64,000 nucleotides of DNA from Rhyacichthys aspro. Lineage: Eukaryota; Chordata; Actinopteri; Gobiiformes; Rhyacichthyidae. The notes under the pieces were generated by a model that did no database searches, had not been told where the DNA came from, and worked only from the letters and a program-made list of their open reading frames with translations. The DNA is taken from positions 16,383,422-16,447,421 of the forward strand of contig CM072158.1 of assembly GCA_036850595.1 (NCBI GenBank). The letters are read 5' to 3'. A program made the translations under genes and the position numbers. Every line of letters starts with the position of its first letter. Positions within the stretch are counted from its first letter, which is position 1. Positions 1 through 10,901 of the stretch are shown here, in pieces.

Positions 1-1507
1 TAATAATTAGATTTCGGCAACTCCTTAATCTTAGCTTAATGAAAATGAAAAAAAATGAAAACTTTGAAAATCTGCAAAAAAGGCTGACTTTCCAATGGGA
101 CGCCATTTGGAGACCTCAGAGACTGTGATGAGGCAACACATGTGTAACAAAAAGAATGCTTAATAACATGGACCATCTTCTATGTTGAGTCAAAAAGTGA
201 CCATTATTCTAAAGCTTAACAAGAAATCTTTATCTTGGGATTAAAAAGCCATTTGTTAAAACATCTCTGCTAGTCAACCCTAGAACCCAGAGCAAAACCA
301 AGAATTCACTATACATTTCTAGTTACTGTTCCCAAACTCAAATGAGCTGCTGTGTTACGGCAAAAGTTATACGGTCGACATATATAGATACAAATACATG
401 CAAAGATGTCCAGAACTAGTAAACCCACCACCATTGTTCTGTAAAACTGATTTATTTATATATCTATAACAAGTGCTCTCCTTGGTGATGTCTACTGTTG
501 CGATTAAGTGACATTTTGGAATGTTTACGAAAAACAAGGCTTTCTTGGTATTAAATGTCATCTTTTAAGTCGACAACCAACATAAGAGAAAATGGCAGCG
601 TGACATTAAAGGAACTCACAAACTTGCTGCTCCCCACTGACTTCCATTCAAAATTTCTGGGGCAACATGGGGTCTGCCAGAAGGGGCATGACTTAAGACT
701 CTCGGTAAACTCCATGGATTTCATTGGCCTGAACTTGAAAATACATAAGAATTCACCTCACACAAAAGGTTTTCTCCGTCAATGGCACCTTTCTTCCTGG
801 ACATGGTTGCATTTTTGTCACTGTACAAAAAACCTCAATAGCAAAAAAATCTGAAATATAATGGACACATAAATGGTTTAGCATCTGAAGTGGGTCAGTG
901 TACGGCCGACTGCCCCTGACAATGGCTGCGTGGAGTTTCAATCCCTTGCACCAGTGAGTATGAAATGTCACTGTGAACGGCTGTCCAAAAAGAGGCGGCT
1001 GTGTGCCTAAAGAAGAGGTTTGGCTGTGACACATTAGGAGACAAATTCATCTGGAGTTTTGTGTCAGAAGCCTGTGCTGTCTGCGCTGCTTTCTCCCCGG
1101 GGATAACGCCTCTCATGTGAGCAATGGGAGCTGACAGGAGGTGGGCGACAGGAAGATACTGAGGCGAGCGGATCAAAGAGTGTGGCAGGTGACAGGAGCA
1201 TCGTGGCGTCTGCTCGACACAGCGGCGGGGGGGCCTTTTCACCCGGATGAGCGCTGGAACGGCTAAAACACAGACGGCCGGGGAGCTGGACCGAAAAATA
1301 TGACCACTGACGGTACAGGAAGAGTGGGATCATATCCGTTACATTGCTAGAAGCGCAGTCTTTGAAGCACAACGTCGAAGAAGTGCCGACGTCAAGTGCG
1401 ACTAAAGATGTTTGAAAAAAAAAGATAAAAATTCAAAATGAAAGCATGACAAAGTTAGCATTTGCCACCTGCTGGGAAAAGTACTTGATAAATTTTAATT
1501 TAAAGAT

Positions 1508-1600
1508 TAGGAGACGACATGGAGGAAAGAGGCTCAAGACGGGAATTGAACCCATGTCCTTATGGTTCTGTGTAAGGCTCTATCAGGTAGCACTCAACTG
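1508..1600 (-). mobile_element. SINE-like repeat fragment
   Basis: Contains GACGGGAATTGAACCCATGT, which on the minus strand is a B-box-like GGTTCAATTCCCG, preceded by GACATGGAGGAAAG as in the copy at 39148. Short and diverged. Confidence 0.35.
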
Positions 1601-3173
1601 TTATGCTTTCAAGGGGCAATGTGCAGTTTATGGCAGCGTCTGGTGGCAAAATTGCAGAGGAGGAATAGCTACGGTAGCCCTGCAGGGACAAAATGAACCC
1701 AATGGAAACAGGTTACATGAACAAATAAAAGGTCAGGCGAACAAATAAAATCTAAATATCAAAAAGCTATCATAAAGCGTACACATGGATGTGCTTCTCC
1801 ACCTACAGTGTTCATTTTGTCCTTTCTGAAACATAAAGTAATGGAACTTCCACTGTGTTCTATGGAGCTTCAAATGCATATTTTTCTAAGATTGGTAAGT
1901 GCAAATTCAATCTTTTTAATGTGATTATGCAGGTTTGAAAAGAAAGATTTGACTGATGTGTCTATTTCGCTCAACAATAATCCACAAAATATTTAAAAAA
2001 CAAGGTATTTGAAGAAGTGACTAGGATTACATTCATTCATTTTTCTCCCTGTCTTGGAGCACCCTCCCGGCAGGATTACATCAGGTGATTAAATGTTTCT
2101 TGATGGCATGTTTATGGAGTTAGTGTTTGCAAAAAGGTTTGAGAGAAGACTGCAGCTGCTGCTAGCTGTTATTGCTAATGGCTAAGAGGTTGATCAATTA
2201 TTAGTTAAATGCATTGTAGAAGTGATAATTAACCCATTAGTAGCCTACTAAATGATTCGGCTCATTTAGTTTGTACCTCTTTAAACTGTCTATTGAAAGA
2301 ATATGTTGTTATGTTCATTTATTATGTTATGCATGTCATTTCACTTCAAAAAGACAATTTGCAAATAATGTTCAAAATTCAAATTAATTCAACTTAGAAA
2401 TACAGATTTAACCAACCAAAGTTAGGAGAGAGCACTTCTGCCTCAACTGTAAATCAAAGACCTCCCACAGCCCTGCAGCTGTATGCAAGTGAGCATTAAA
2501 AAACCTACACACCTTTTACATGACTGTCTTTTTTTATTAGACTTAAGCCTATTTGAGGCAGCGTACGTTGGCTTTCACACTGAAATGACAACTAACATCT
2601 TTTGTTTTTGTGTGCTGCAGGCAAACCAGGAAGGTGTAAGGAGATAACATTTTGATGCGGTTCCCAGATGCTGCGCACATCTCGGGTGAATCGTGGAGCA
2701 GTAGAGCACGGGTGGGAAAAAACACAGCTCTGTCTTTGTGAAGATACTGTCTGCTTGAGTGCATTTGTACTCTAACAGCAATAATCGTGTTTACCTAAAT
2801 GGATCTAAGTTGGCATTTCTGAAATAATGTATTATGTAAGGGAATAGTACCAGCTTTTTCTGGATTAATTCTGATGTAGTTAGTGGTGGACTTTTGGCAC
2901 GAGCTGTTTCCAGTTTCAGACAACAATATCTAGAAATACATATTACCAAAAAAAATAAAAAAAATAAACAATTGCTCAAATATAAGACACAGGTGTAATA
3001 GCAACATAACAGAAAACAATTGTTTTTTTTGGTTTTTTTTCAGATATATAGGGGTCCTACTGCTGTGCTATGACCCTTGTTACCTGTTTATTTTGGTTTG
3101 GTTTTGTTTTTGGGTTGTGTGAAAAAAGATACGACACAAATCATAACAAAGCAAAAATATCCAATTAGATACT

Positions 3174-3275
3174 CACACAAAACTCCTGAAAAGCTAAATC
3201 TTGTTTTGCGTAAGATTCTGCAAAATTCATTTAAAATATGACATTGCAATGTTGAATTCTCATCAGTGAAAATAA
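3174..3275. repeat. Local duplication, copy 1
   Basis: Shares a 35-base identical stretch with 4245-4279, beginning CACACAAAACTCCTGAAAAG, then a diverged continuation through TTGCAATGTTGAATTCTCAT CAGTGAA. Copies are in direct orientation 1071 bp apart in intron 7. Confidence 0.85.
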
Positions 3276-4244
3276 ATTTTGCTTTAAATTCACCTTATAG
3301 TTTATAGAAATACCACTATTAATAGTCAAAAGTCTAATTAAAAGTGTTTGAGAGTATCATGAGCTGACTGGAATGAATACATTTACATGGAAGGTATTAG
3401 CTACTTCACAGAAAATCTCAGTTTTTTCTCAGATCCATACTTCCAAATCATTGGCCATGCAGCTCTAGATTGGCTTGTGTAATTGGGACACTTGTTTTTA
3501 GGACTTCAGAGTTCCTAAAGACGCTGAGAAGATGGCACCAAAAGCAGCTCTGTTATAATGAGCGGTCATTTAAATCCAATGGGATCGGATTGCAATACAC
3601 TGAAATGCAGAGCAGGTATGAAGTGTGTAGTAGTTCTCATTCTTACAACACGTAGAATGAAAGACGACTTGTAACTGTGCTGATATTAAAACCGTATTTC
3701 TGGACATGGCATTGTGCTATGTTATATTCGGCAACTCATCCTACTCTTCTGACATTTATCACTTTAAGCAGCCTTAGAAAAGACACAAAGACGCCCATTG
3801 AAAACTTTTATACTGCATAATCCTGAAGTACATTTACATACCAGTCCATTATAACAAGCTACACAAAATTCCACTTAATATATGTCTTTTTCTCCCTGCA
3901 TTTGCAATTCTATGCTTTATTTAATTCAAATTTATGTATTTTAGTACTTGTGTCTGTAATATTAAAGTTAGCTCTATAGAAAGCAACTGCATTGTTGTAT
4001 TTTATCTCTTTCCATATCCTTTTTTAGCCTTTTTATAAACTCTTCTTGGCTGGCTTCCCAAAGAAACTTCTCTATTGTTGCTGTCATGCTGATTTCAAAC
4101 AGACTTTCCATACACTTTAAGGCCTTGCCGTGGTCTCAAAATGAAACAAGATACTATTGGAAGAATTTACAGTGTTACAGTTTGTAATCCTGTTTTAAAA
4201 CCAGTGCATATGGTCTAAGTTTCTGGATTGGGATAAAAAGAACC

Positions 4245-4350
4245 CACACAAAACTCCTGAAAAGCTAAATCTTGTTTTGATCAAGATTATGCAAAATGTA
4301 TTTAAAATATAACTGATGATTGCAATGTTTATTTCTCATCAGTGAATCTA
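4245..4350. repeat. Local duplication, copy 2
   Basis: Direct counterpart of 3174-3275. The first 35 bases are identical; after that there are substitutions and a short insertion (ACTGATG) before TTGCAATGTTTATTTCTCAT. Confidence 0.85.
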
Positions 4351-4559
4351 AATGTTCTTATTTTTCTTTTGGTGACATTTCAAAATGTTTTAAAATTTGC
4401 TTTATATCTAATTAAATGCACTTAATTTCACACAAAAGCTCTCTTTTTTTGTTTTGTTTTGAAGTTTGGGTGAGGACTGAGTGAGCACTATTGATGCAAG
4501 TGCTGGACAGTGTGGGCGACTATATCAGATTTTAAGCTGCTTGAACAAGAAGATAGAAC

Positions 4560-4593
4560 ACTTAAGTTTTAAAGAACACTTTAAAACTTAAGT
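4560..4593. repeat. Perfect 15-bp inverted repeat
   Basis: Arms ACTTAAGTTTTAAAG (4560-4574) and CTTTAAAACTTAAGT (4579-4593) are exact reverse complements around a 4-base AACA spacer, so the transcript or single strand could form a hairpin. The arms are AT-rich and no mature-RNA homology is known to me. It lies 81 bp outside hAT copy 1. Confidence 0.9.
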
Positions 4594-4673
4594 TAAATTG
4601 ATTATGAGTAAAATGTTAATCATCTTCCACGTTTCTACAAGGCTCAATTATGCTATTGGCTCACTAAGTAAGA

Positions 4674-5190
4674 CAAACATGTTAAACTCAAGGCCATTTG
4701 CAATGTTTTATGCAGACATTTAGAAGGTGATACTTTTGGCACTAGGTTTTATTCATTGAATTTGAGCATGTTTTAAATGGATTTGATTTTTGCTACAAAG
4801 ATATCTTTATCTATACATCTTTGTCTGTCCAAAACCTGACAAATCCATTTGAAAACCTGCTCAAAAATTAAAAAAAAAAATGTTCAAATTCAACCAAAAC
4901 CAGTTGAAATCCATCTAAAATCTGTTGAAATCCAACTAAAACCTGTTCAAATCTGACTAAAACCTGTTTAAATCCATCTAAAACGTGTTGAAATCTGACT
5001 AAAACTTGTTGAAATCCAACTAAAACCAGTTTCCGTAAAAGGAGGAAATTATTGTTTGTGTGATAACTTTTGTGAGACTCAAATGAAGACTTCAAATGAA
5101 GTCTTACATTCAAAATTCAGTAAAAGCTTCCAAATGTCATCATCTTATTAACTTTTGCTGCCCCTCACCAATTTGAGTTTGACACCACTG
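4674..5190 (-). mobile_element. hAT-like non-autonomous DNA transposon, copy 1
   Basis: 517-bp element bounded by an 8-bp direct repeat AAGTAAGA at 4666-4673 and 5191-5198, the target-site duplication length typical of hAT transposons. The right end reads GAGTTTGACACCACTG and the left end is the degraded counterpart AACATGTTAAACTCAA. It has no transposase reading frame. It contains a seven-unit 21-bp minisatellite (4881-5027). The same family, reversed, lies at 43140-43582. The insertion ends 95 bp from the exon 7 donor. Confidence 0.8.
4881..5027. repeat. 21-bp minisatellite inside hAT copy 1
   Basis: Seven tandem 21-bp units, with small differences between units, of the form TGTTGAAATCCAACTAAAAC plus one base. 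Related units appear reverse-complemented in the second hAT copy, so the array belongs to the element rather than to the site. Because 21 is a multiple of 3, the minus strand shows a false heptad-like open frame. Confidence 0.85.
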
Positions 5191-5285
5191 AAGTAAGAGT
5201 TGACAATGTCATAAAAGTTTTTTTCCAGTTGCCATATTTTATCATCCAAATAGCGTAAAAATACCACAGCATTGACAAAACTGAC

Positions 5286-5579
5286 CTGCGCACTTCGTCC
5301 TGCTGATGAGCGGTGGTCCTGGTGCCCCGGTGCCCCCCTCCCCGGGCCGGGTGAGCAGGACACTGATATGGTACTCCGTGTCGGGCTCTAGATGCCACAC
5401 TTTGTAGGTGAGTGAGCCCACGCCGTGAGTCTCCAACCAAGTGGACTGACTGGCCCGGTACTGGATCTCTCTGCGGATGACCGGTCCGTCTCCCACGATG
5501 GAGTTAGTGTTCAGTTGTATGATCAGGTAGGTGGGTCCGGCCCGCAGCAGCTGAGGGGGAGCGATTGGTGTTGGAGGCA
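5286..5579 (-). CDS. ptpru: ptpru exon 7: first fibronectin type III repeat
   Basis: 294-bp coding exon, minus strand. The acceptor is cctttgcag (AG at 5581-5580) and the donor is GCAG|gtcagt (5285-5284). It encodes the first FN3 repeat: [20 protein letters not shown], then [14 protein letters not shown], then [58 protein letters not shown] and PPLISRTKC are PTPRU-like; PTPRK has LLGVGPTYLL instead, from memory. The exon completes a split codon from exon 6 and ends with one base of the next codon (phase 1), so a further exon must follow on the minus strand. None was found between here and position 1. The length equals that of the family's exon 7 as I recall it. Confidence 0.96.
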
Positions 5580-7732
5580 CTGCAAAGGAGAATCACAGTT
5601 TATTCATGTTGTTAATTCTGACTAAAACCCAAGGTGAATGGACTTTTTAGTGCAATCAAATAATGCCTCCGTCTGCACAACTTGAAGAAGCAATGTCAGA
5701 AGAAAAGTCAAGGATTCTCACATGGATTTTCTTTTTTGTCTTGCACTTGTAACGTCGCTATTTCTTCTATGCTAGTGAATCGAGACACAAGAATCTTTAA
5801 TCACGCAGGTAATAGGAGACTGAGACAGATAGAAGGATTTGTGAACATTGTGATTTGCTTGTTTTCACTCTAATGTTGCAGATAAAAGCGTATTTGCATG
5901 AAGAATTGCTAAACTAAATCCTGCTCTCTGCGCACGGAAATACAGACAAACAACAAGGCCAGTTCATCATCGGATAATGTCAAAATGAGTGCATGTGTTG
6001 GTATTTTTTATCATGACCGCGTTGTGAAATATGAGATCAGGATTTGGAACTTAGGCAACCTTCAGACCTGACATTAAAATCTAATTCAGTCGTCATTCAG
6101 GCTAAAAATCCAAGCCATTTGGAGGTGGCTTGAGTCACATGTATTTGAATGTATTCGGATTTCTGGCTTGAACGGCTCTTAGTGATATTGGTCAGTTGGA
6201 ATCAGTGTCTGCACATAATAATGAATAATTGTTAATGAAGTGTTTAACATCAGACAGAATTCATTTTTTATGCTTTAGAATGGTTAATCACACAACAGGA
6301 AGTAAAGAATCGACTGTGGAATCATTTTGATGAAACCAACAAAGCTAACTTTCGTTCAATAAATTACCAAAAAAAGAGCTGACCAATTAAATATTTTTAA
6401 TATCTAATCTAAGGTGGACTCATGAGGACAAATGTAAAAACCAGAGAAAACAGATTGAAATTCAAGGTCTGAAGGGGGCCTTAAAGTGTAGTAATGAAAG
6501 AATCCACTCGCACTTTTTACCGCACATGGTTAAGGCACTATTTCTTTGAAGGCTACAATTTTATTTTTCATTCCTTTCAGAGGGTGTTATTGGGCCACAG
6601 CATAGTAAATCTCACACCTGTGCCTCTCATCTTCACACCTGCTTAAACCGACTGACATACAGTAGGCTCTTAAATGTCATTAAATCAACCAAAGTACTGC
6701 AGCTTCAGGAGCCCTTCTCTTTTGTTTTTCACCAGAATAAAGATGTGAGGAGCAGCGCACCGAGCTGCTAAAAGCCACCTTTGATGAATTTCATTTTTGT
6801 TTATGAGTAAACACTGACCTTTTTTGATGTTTTTTTGCTGAGATCTTGCAGACTCTAACACTGACTACACAGATGAAATCCATTTTTCTTCATGTAATCA
6901 TGACATTCCTGTTTTGGGGCTAAATTTCGTCATTTGGTATTATTGCTTTTAACAAATAGACTTTCTTTTGTTCTTTGTTTAACAATTGCATGAATAATAT
7001 ATACAAGGTCTTGGCTGAAACATGCATGTGTGTGAGATCTGCTGTGTTAGTAGAGATAAAAACATAAAAAAATAATAAATAACTTTATCTAAAATCTTTT
7101 TTTTTGTTGTTTTGTTACAAATGCCATTTGGTTTCTGATAATTTTAGTTCAAAAGCCCCCTAGTGGACAATTTAAGACAGGCATGTTCATGGCTACCAAT
7201 TAAGGCCTTAGGACCCACATTAGAAGTAATCACAACAAAACAGTTTTATGCTACTTATTTCCACAAAAGGAGCTAAAGACTACAGACAGTTATCTGTGCG
7301 TGCATTAGCAAGTTCCCTAATGTTAAGATACAATTACGTTAACAGCTTTAAAATATGTGCATTTAAATAATATTAGCAGAGGTGTAATTCAGAATTACAA
7401 CTTTTTATTTCACACATGCTAAATGATCTTTTCAAGCTCAAAAGTGAAGTGAAATACATTATTTGGTTATTTAAAGAAATGTCTTTTGTTCTTATTTCTA
7501 GAAACCACAGATTAAACACTCTGGTGTATATCAAGCTGGTTCATTCAATACAGTTGGATACTGTTAAATGTTCTGACCGGAACATACTGTAGTGTTCATG
7601 AGCCAATCAGTTATTATTCATCAAGTCAAATTCAGCTCAACAATGCTTTTAGGAGAACCCTGCTGCGCCATATTTGCTCCCCTTTTCTTTTGCACTCTTT
7701 TTCTCTTGGCTAACTTTTGTCATTGAACATAC
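5580..7732 (-). other. ptpru: ptpru intron 6
   Basis: 2.15-kb phase 1 intron between exons 6 and 7, with gtatgt donor and tttgcag acceptor. No coding segment, RNA gene or clear mobile element was recognised in it. Confidence 0.85.
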
Positions 7733-7904
7733 CTCTGACAATGAGCTCGCCAAAGTTGGAGACAGAGGCTCCCCGCTGTGACAGCGTGATACATCGATAC
7801 AGGTCCTGCTCTCCACGCTCAGCCTCCACCTGGAAGGTCGCCATGAGCCGCTTGTGACTCAGCCGTGACAGGAGCGGTGCGCCCAGTACAACGCCGTTCC
7901 TCCG
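7733..7904 (-). CDS. ptpru: ptpru exon 6: Ig-like domain, second half
   Basis: 172-bp coding exon, minus strand. The acceptor is ctctcatcag (AG at 7906-7905), behind a run of 16 T on the coding strand; the donor is AGAG|gtatgt (7732-7731). It begins RRNGVVLGAPLLSRLSHKRL and continues MATFQVEAERGEQDLYRC, then SVSNFGELIVR. YRC carries the second Ig disulfide Cys, pairing with FQC of exon 5. GEQDLYRC and SNFGELIV fit PTPRU. It starts in phase 0 and leaves one G that joins TG of exon 7. Mammalian versions are about the same length, perhaps one codon longer. Confidence 0.94.
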
Positions 7905-7921
7905 CTGATGAGAGACAGAAC

Positions 7922-7937
7922 AAAAAAAAAAAAAAAA
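7922..7937 (-). promoter_or_regulatory. ptpru: Homopolymer polypyrimidine tract of exon 6 acceptor
   Basis: Sixteen consecutive T on the coding (minus) strand end 17 bases before exon 6. They form most of the polypyrimidine tract ahead of the ctctcatcag acceptor. Confidence 0.7.
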
Positions 7938-8699
7938 GACAAACATGAGCAACCCCAAGCCAGTGTTTACCTGAATCTCCATCGGAGTGATTAAAACCAT
8001 GGCGGAGAACGAGACAGGAAGACAAAAGAGGTCAGGAATTAGCAACATGGGAGGGCAGGATAATAGATGCGTGATAAATGTCGTCAGTAACAAGAGTGTT
8101 TCTGCTGCCGAGGCTGGTGACACAGGCCTCCTGGGTGGTTGTTTCACGCACAGGGACCGGAGTTGACATGTCCTCATCTCTCGCCATGCTAATGTGTCAG
8201 CGCTCCAGGCACACTAACAAGTGGTTCAACCAGTGGAAAAGAAAATTCACAGGGCCAACACTTGAAGAGAGCTGTTCCAGGTGCAGGCTGCAATATATGC
8301 CGCTTTATCACAGAATAAGCAGATTATTATGTAAGCTGTCGCCTGCTCTCACTTTTCAAAAGTAAGTGGCTTTGACATCCACATGTTTGAATTGGTTTAG
8401 CAGCACAGGGGAAAAAACGGTGTGCTGTAAAAATGTGAATTTAGATGTACAGTGGTGCGGTGCAACTGCCTCAAGCTACAGATTATGGCTCATTTCAAGT
8501 TTAACTTTGACATCAATAGAAGTTTTTCTTATCTTTTGAATTAGCTCAGAGGCTTTTTCAGTATATATGCAATTTTCTGGTTTTCATCTATTACTCTGAA
8601 GTGATTTTTCACAGTTTTGATTTTGAACATCACTCATGTAAAAACATCCACCTGCAGGCATTTAAAGTAAATAAATGCTTCCATTTGCCAAGCTCGCTT

Positions 8700-9430
8700 T
8701 CACTGGCGCCTGGCATCGAGCCCTGCGTCATGTTATAATTAAGAGTTGGTGTTTTAACTAATTCAGCTTTGGATTGGGAGCATGTTGATGCTAAAGATCT
8801 AAATAGCATCTGAGACAACCGTCTGCGGATGGGGCCAGAGGAGAGGCAAGAAATTATGATGCTAATTGATTAGGAAACATTATGCTAACAATTTGTTTGG
8901 ACTAGATAAGTAGAAGAAAGAGTGGAGGCGAGCAGTTCAGACTGGTCTAGGGAGGACCTCCGTGATGCTGGCGAGATCAAACAGAAAGCAATTAGCAGAT
9001 TTGGTGATGATGATCAAACGGGGCCCGAACAACAAATGGGGGAACAGAAGGCCATAATGATTTGTAATATATCTCTATATTCTGCAGCTTCGAGGGTTTA
9101 TGTGTTAATGAGAAACATAGGCAGTAGACGGTGAGCATTAGTGCAGCGGTGCTTCTTCGCAGTGAGAAACCTTTGTGTTGTTTGCCTCTATTTGTCTGTG
9201 ACTGTGTGTGTGGCTCCGTCAACAAACTATGAAACTGACAAAAATGGCTTTTTCACATGCCAATGATCTTCAAAGGCTTCAATTCAGAGACGAGTGAGAG
9301 GACGGACGAGGGGGGCATGAAATAAAATCGGGCGGAAACACAAGGGATGGATCACCAAGTATACTGCGATCTCATTTGCAAAGCGCCTTCTCCCTGCTGC
9401 CGTCATTTCAAAAGCACTTAGATGTGCAGG
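8700..9430. promoter_or_regulatory. Candidate regulatory island, intron 5
   Basis: Non-repetitive, less AT-rich stretch with homeodomain-type cores such as ATGCTAATTGATTAGG and GCAATTAGCAGATTTG. No coding homology was recognised. The regulatory role is inferred from composition and motifs only. Confidence 0.25.
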
Positions 9431-10316
9431 CTTCAAGGCCAGAGGAAGAGAGGAGGCATTCGGGGATGGATTTTTGAAGACTAATATTAGCTCATATTCA
9501 AACTAGGAAAATTGAAACTATTTTCAGTCGGTGCGTGAAAGGAAATGACTTTAGGGGGTTTAGTAAAGTAAATGCCATCACAATCTAAAGGCTACAAAAG
9601 TGAATGCAGAAACTTCATATTCTTCCCAACACTTCTTAAAATGACTAATTTCCTGGCAACACCACCATCCAACCATTAACACAGAGTCACTTTATTATAT
9701 AACTAAATTAAATGACACGTCGTTACAAATATTATGCTGCAGCCTCAGAGCTTGGGTTTCTATTTAATGTAAGAGGTCAGGTCAGAGAAGTGAAAGTAAC
9801 TTTGGAAATAGCATAGATTTTTACCTTCACAGCCACTATACAAATAAAATACAACGTTGTGGAGCCGAGGCTGAGATCTAATTTCTTTTAGATCTGAGGA
9901 GTTAGATTCACTTACGCTTAATATCTAAAGATGTTAGTGAGAAGAAAGGAAATTTGGCTTTGATGAGTTATTGAAGGGAGCAAGTAAATTATTTGTAAAT
10001 AAAAAGATGGTAATGTTTGAGGAAGCCACTGACTTTGATGATGAAGATTAAATATAAATGTGTAAATGAGAATGTAATATGAAAATATTGTCTTCTAAGC
10101 CTAGTTATTAGGCATTCTTTGTCTCTTATATTCAAATTCAAACTTGTGATTGACAGCCAGTGAATTAAATGCAGGAATAGAATATTATAACAATAAAATA
10201 AGCAATTCAAAAGTAGATATTAGCGTTGTCTTTTTTTGTTCTGTAAAAGAAGACCTGGAGGTTATTGGTAAGAAAGTCCATTGTCAATCACAATGGGCAA
10301 CCCTTGGCTACACAGT

Positions 10317-10901
10317 CCATCCATCTTCTTTCACTAATCCAGGGCAGCAGTCAATGTAAAGAAGACTCTTCTGGGAGAATACTGAGCGGTTCCCAGGCCA
10401 TTTAAGAGAAGTAGTCCCTCCAGTGTGTCCTATGTCTTCCTCGGGGTCTCCTCTTCCTCCTCTTGGACATGCCTGGAACACCTCCTCAGGAAGATGTATA
10501 GTAGGCAACCGGAACTGATGCACAAGCCACCTCAGCTGGCTCCTCTTGATGTGGGGGAGCAGCGGGTCTACTTCGAGCTCTTGCCGATTGACCAAGCTCC
10601 TCACCCCATCTCTAAAGGACCATCCAGCCACTCGGCGGAGGAAACTAATCCAAGATCTTGTTCTTTCGGTTCATAGGTGAGAGGAGGAACTTTGATTGAC
10701 CGGTAAATTGTGAGCTTCACCTTGCAGCTCAGTTCTTTCTTCCCCAGAGCAGACCAGTACATATACCACATCACTGCAGAAGCTGTGCCGATTTTTCTGT
10801 CAATCTCTTCCCTCACACTTAAACCCCTAGATACTTGAAATCCTCCACTTGAGGCCGGATCTCTCCACCAACCTGAAGGGGACAATCCACCCTTTTCATG
10901 C
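10317..10901 (-). mobile_element. 5'-truncated LINE (RTE/Rex-like tail), old copy
   Basis: 585-bp fragment of a non-LTR retrotransposon on the minus strand. It is flanked by the 12-bp direct repeat TGGCTACACAGT at 10305-10316 and 10902-10913. The 3' end is the GGATGG-type tail (CCATCCATC at the plus-strand left edge). Broken frames encode the end of the reverse-transcriptase polyprotein, including RSQLRWLVHQFRLP, with stops and frameshifts. It shares its last third with the copy at 38490. Clade assignment (RTE or Rex type) is from memory and uncertain. Confidence 0.85.

Larger units (their letters stand above)
1..5285 (-). other. ptpru: ptpru intron 7 (partial, runs off left edge)
   Basis: Starts at the exon 7 donor (gtcagt) and continues past position 1. 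No further FN3 exon was recognised. It contains a hAT-like element (4674-5190), a perfect inverted repeat (4560-4593), a duplicated segment (3174-3275 and 4245-4350) and a SINE-like stretch near 1508-1600. The stretch at about 890-1380 is less AT-rich than its surroundings but has no coding homology I recognise. The rest is AT-rich and featureless to me. Confidence 0.7.

Noticed and set aside
4868..5113. Minus-strand frame with heptad-like repeats (VGFQQVL type)
   Set aside because: It is a translation of the 21-bp minisatellite inside hAT copy 1; the period is a multiple of three, so it stays open by chance.
5425..5625. Plus-strand frame opposite exon 7, and similar ones opposite exons 3 and 5
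   Set aside because: Shadows of the real minus-strand exons, whose splice sites and protein matches are clear.
8078..8365. Plus-strand frame beside exon 6
   Set aside because: No domain or homology recognised, and it lies in intron 5 of the opposite-strand gene.
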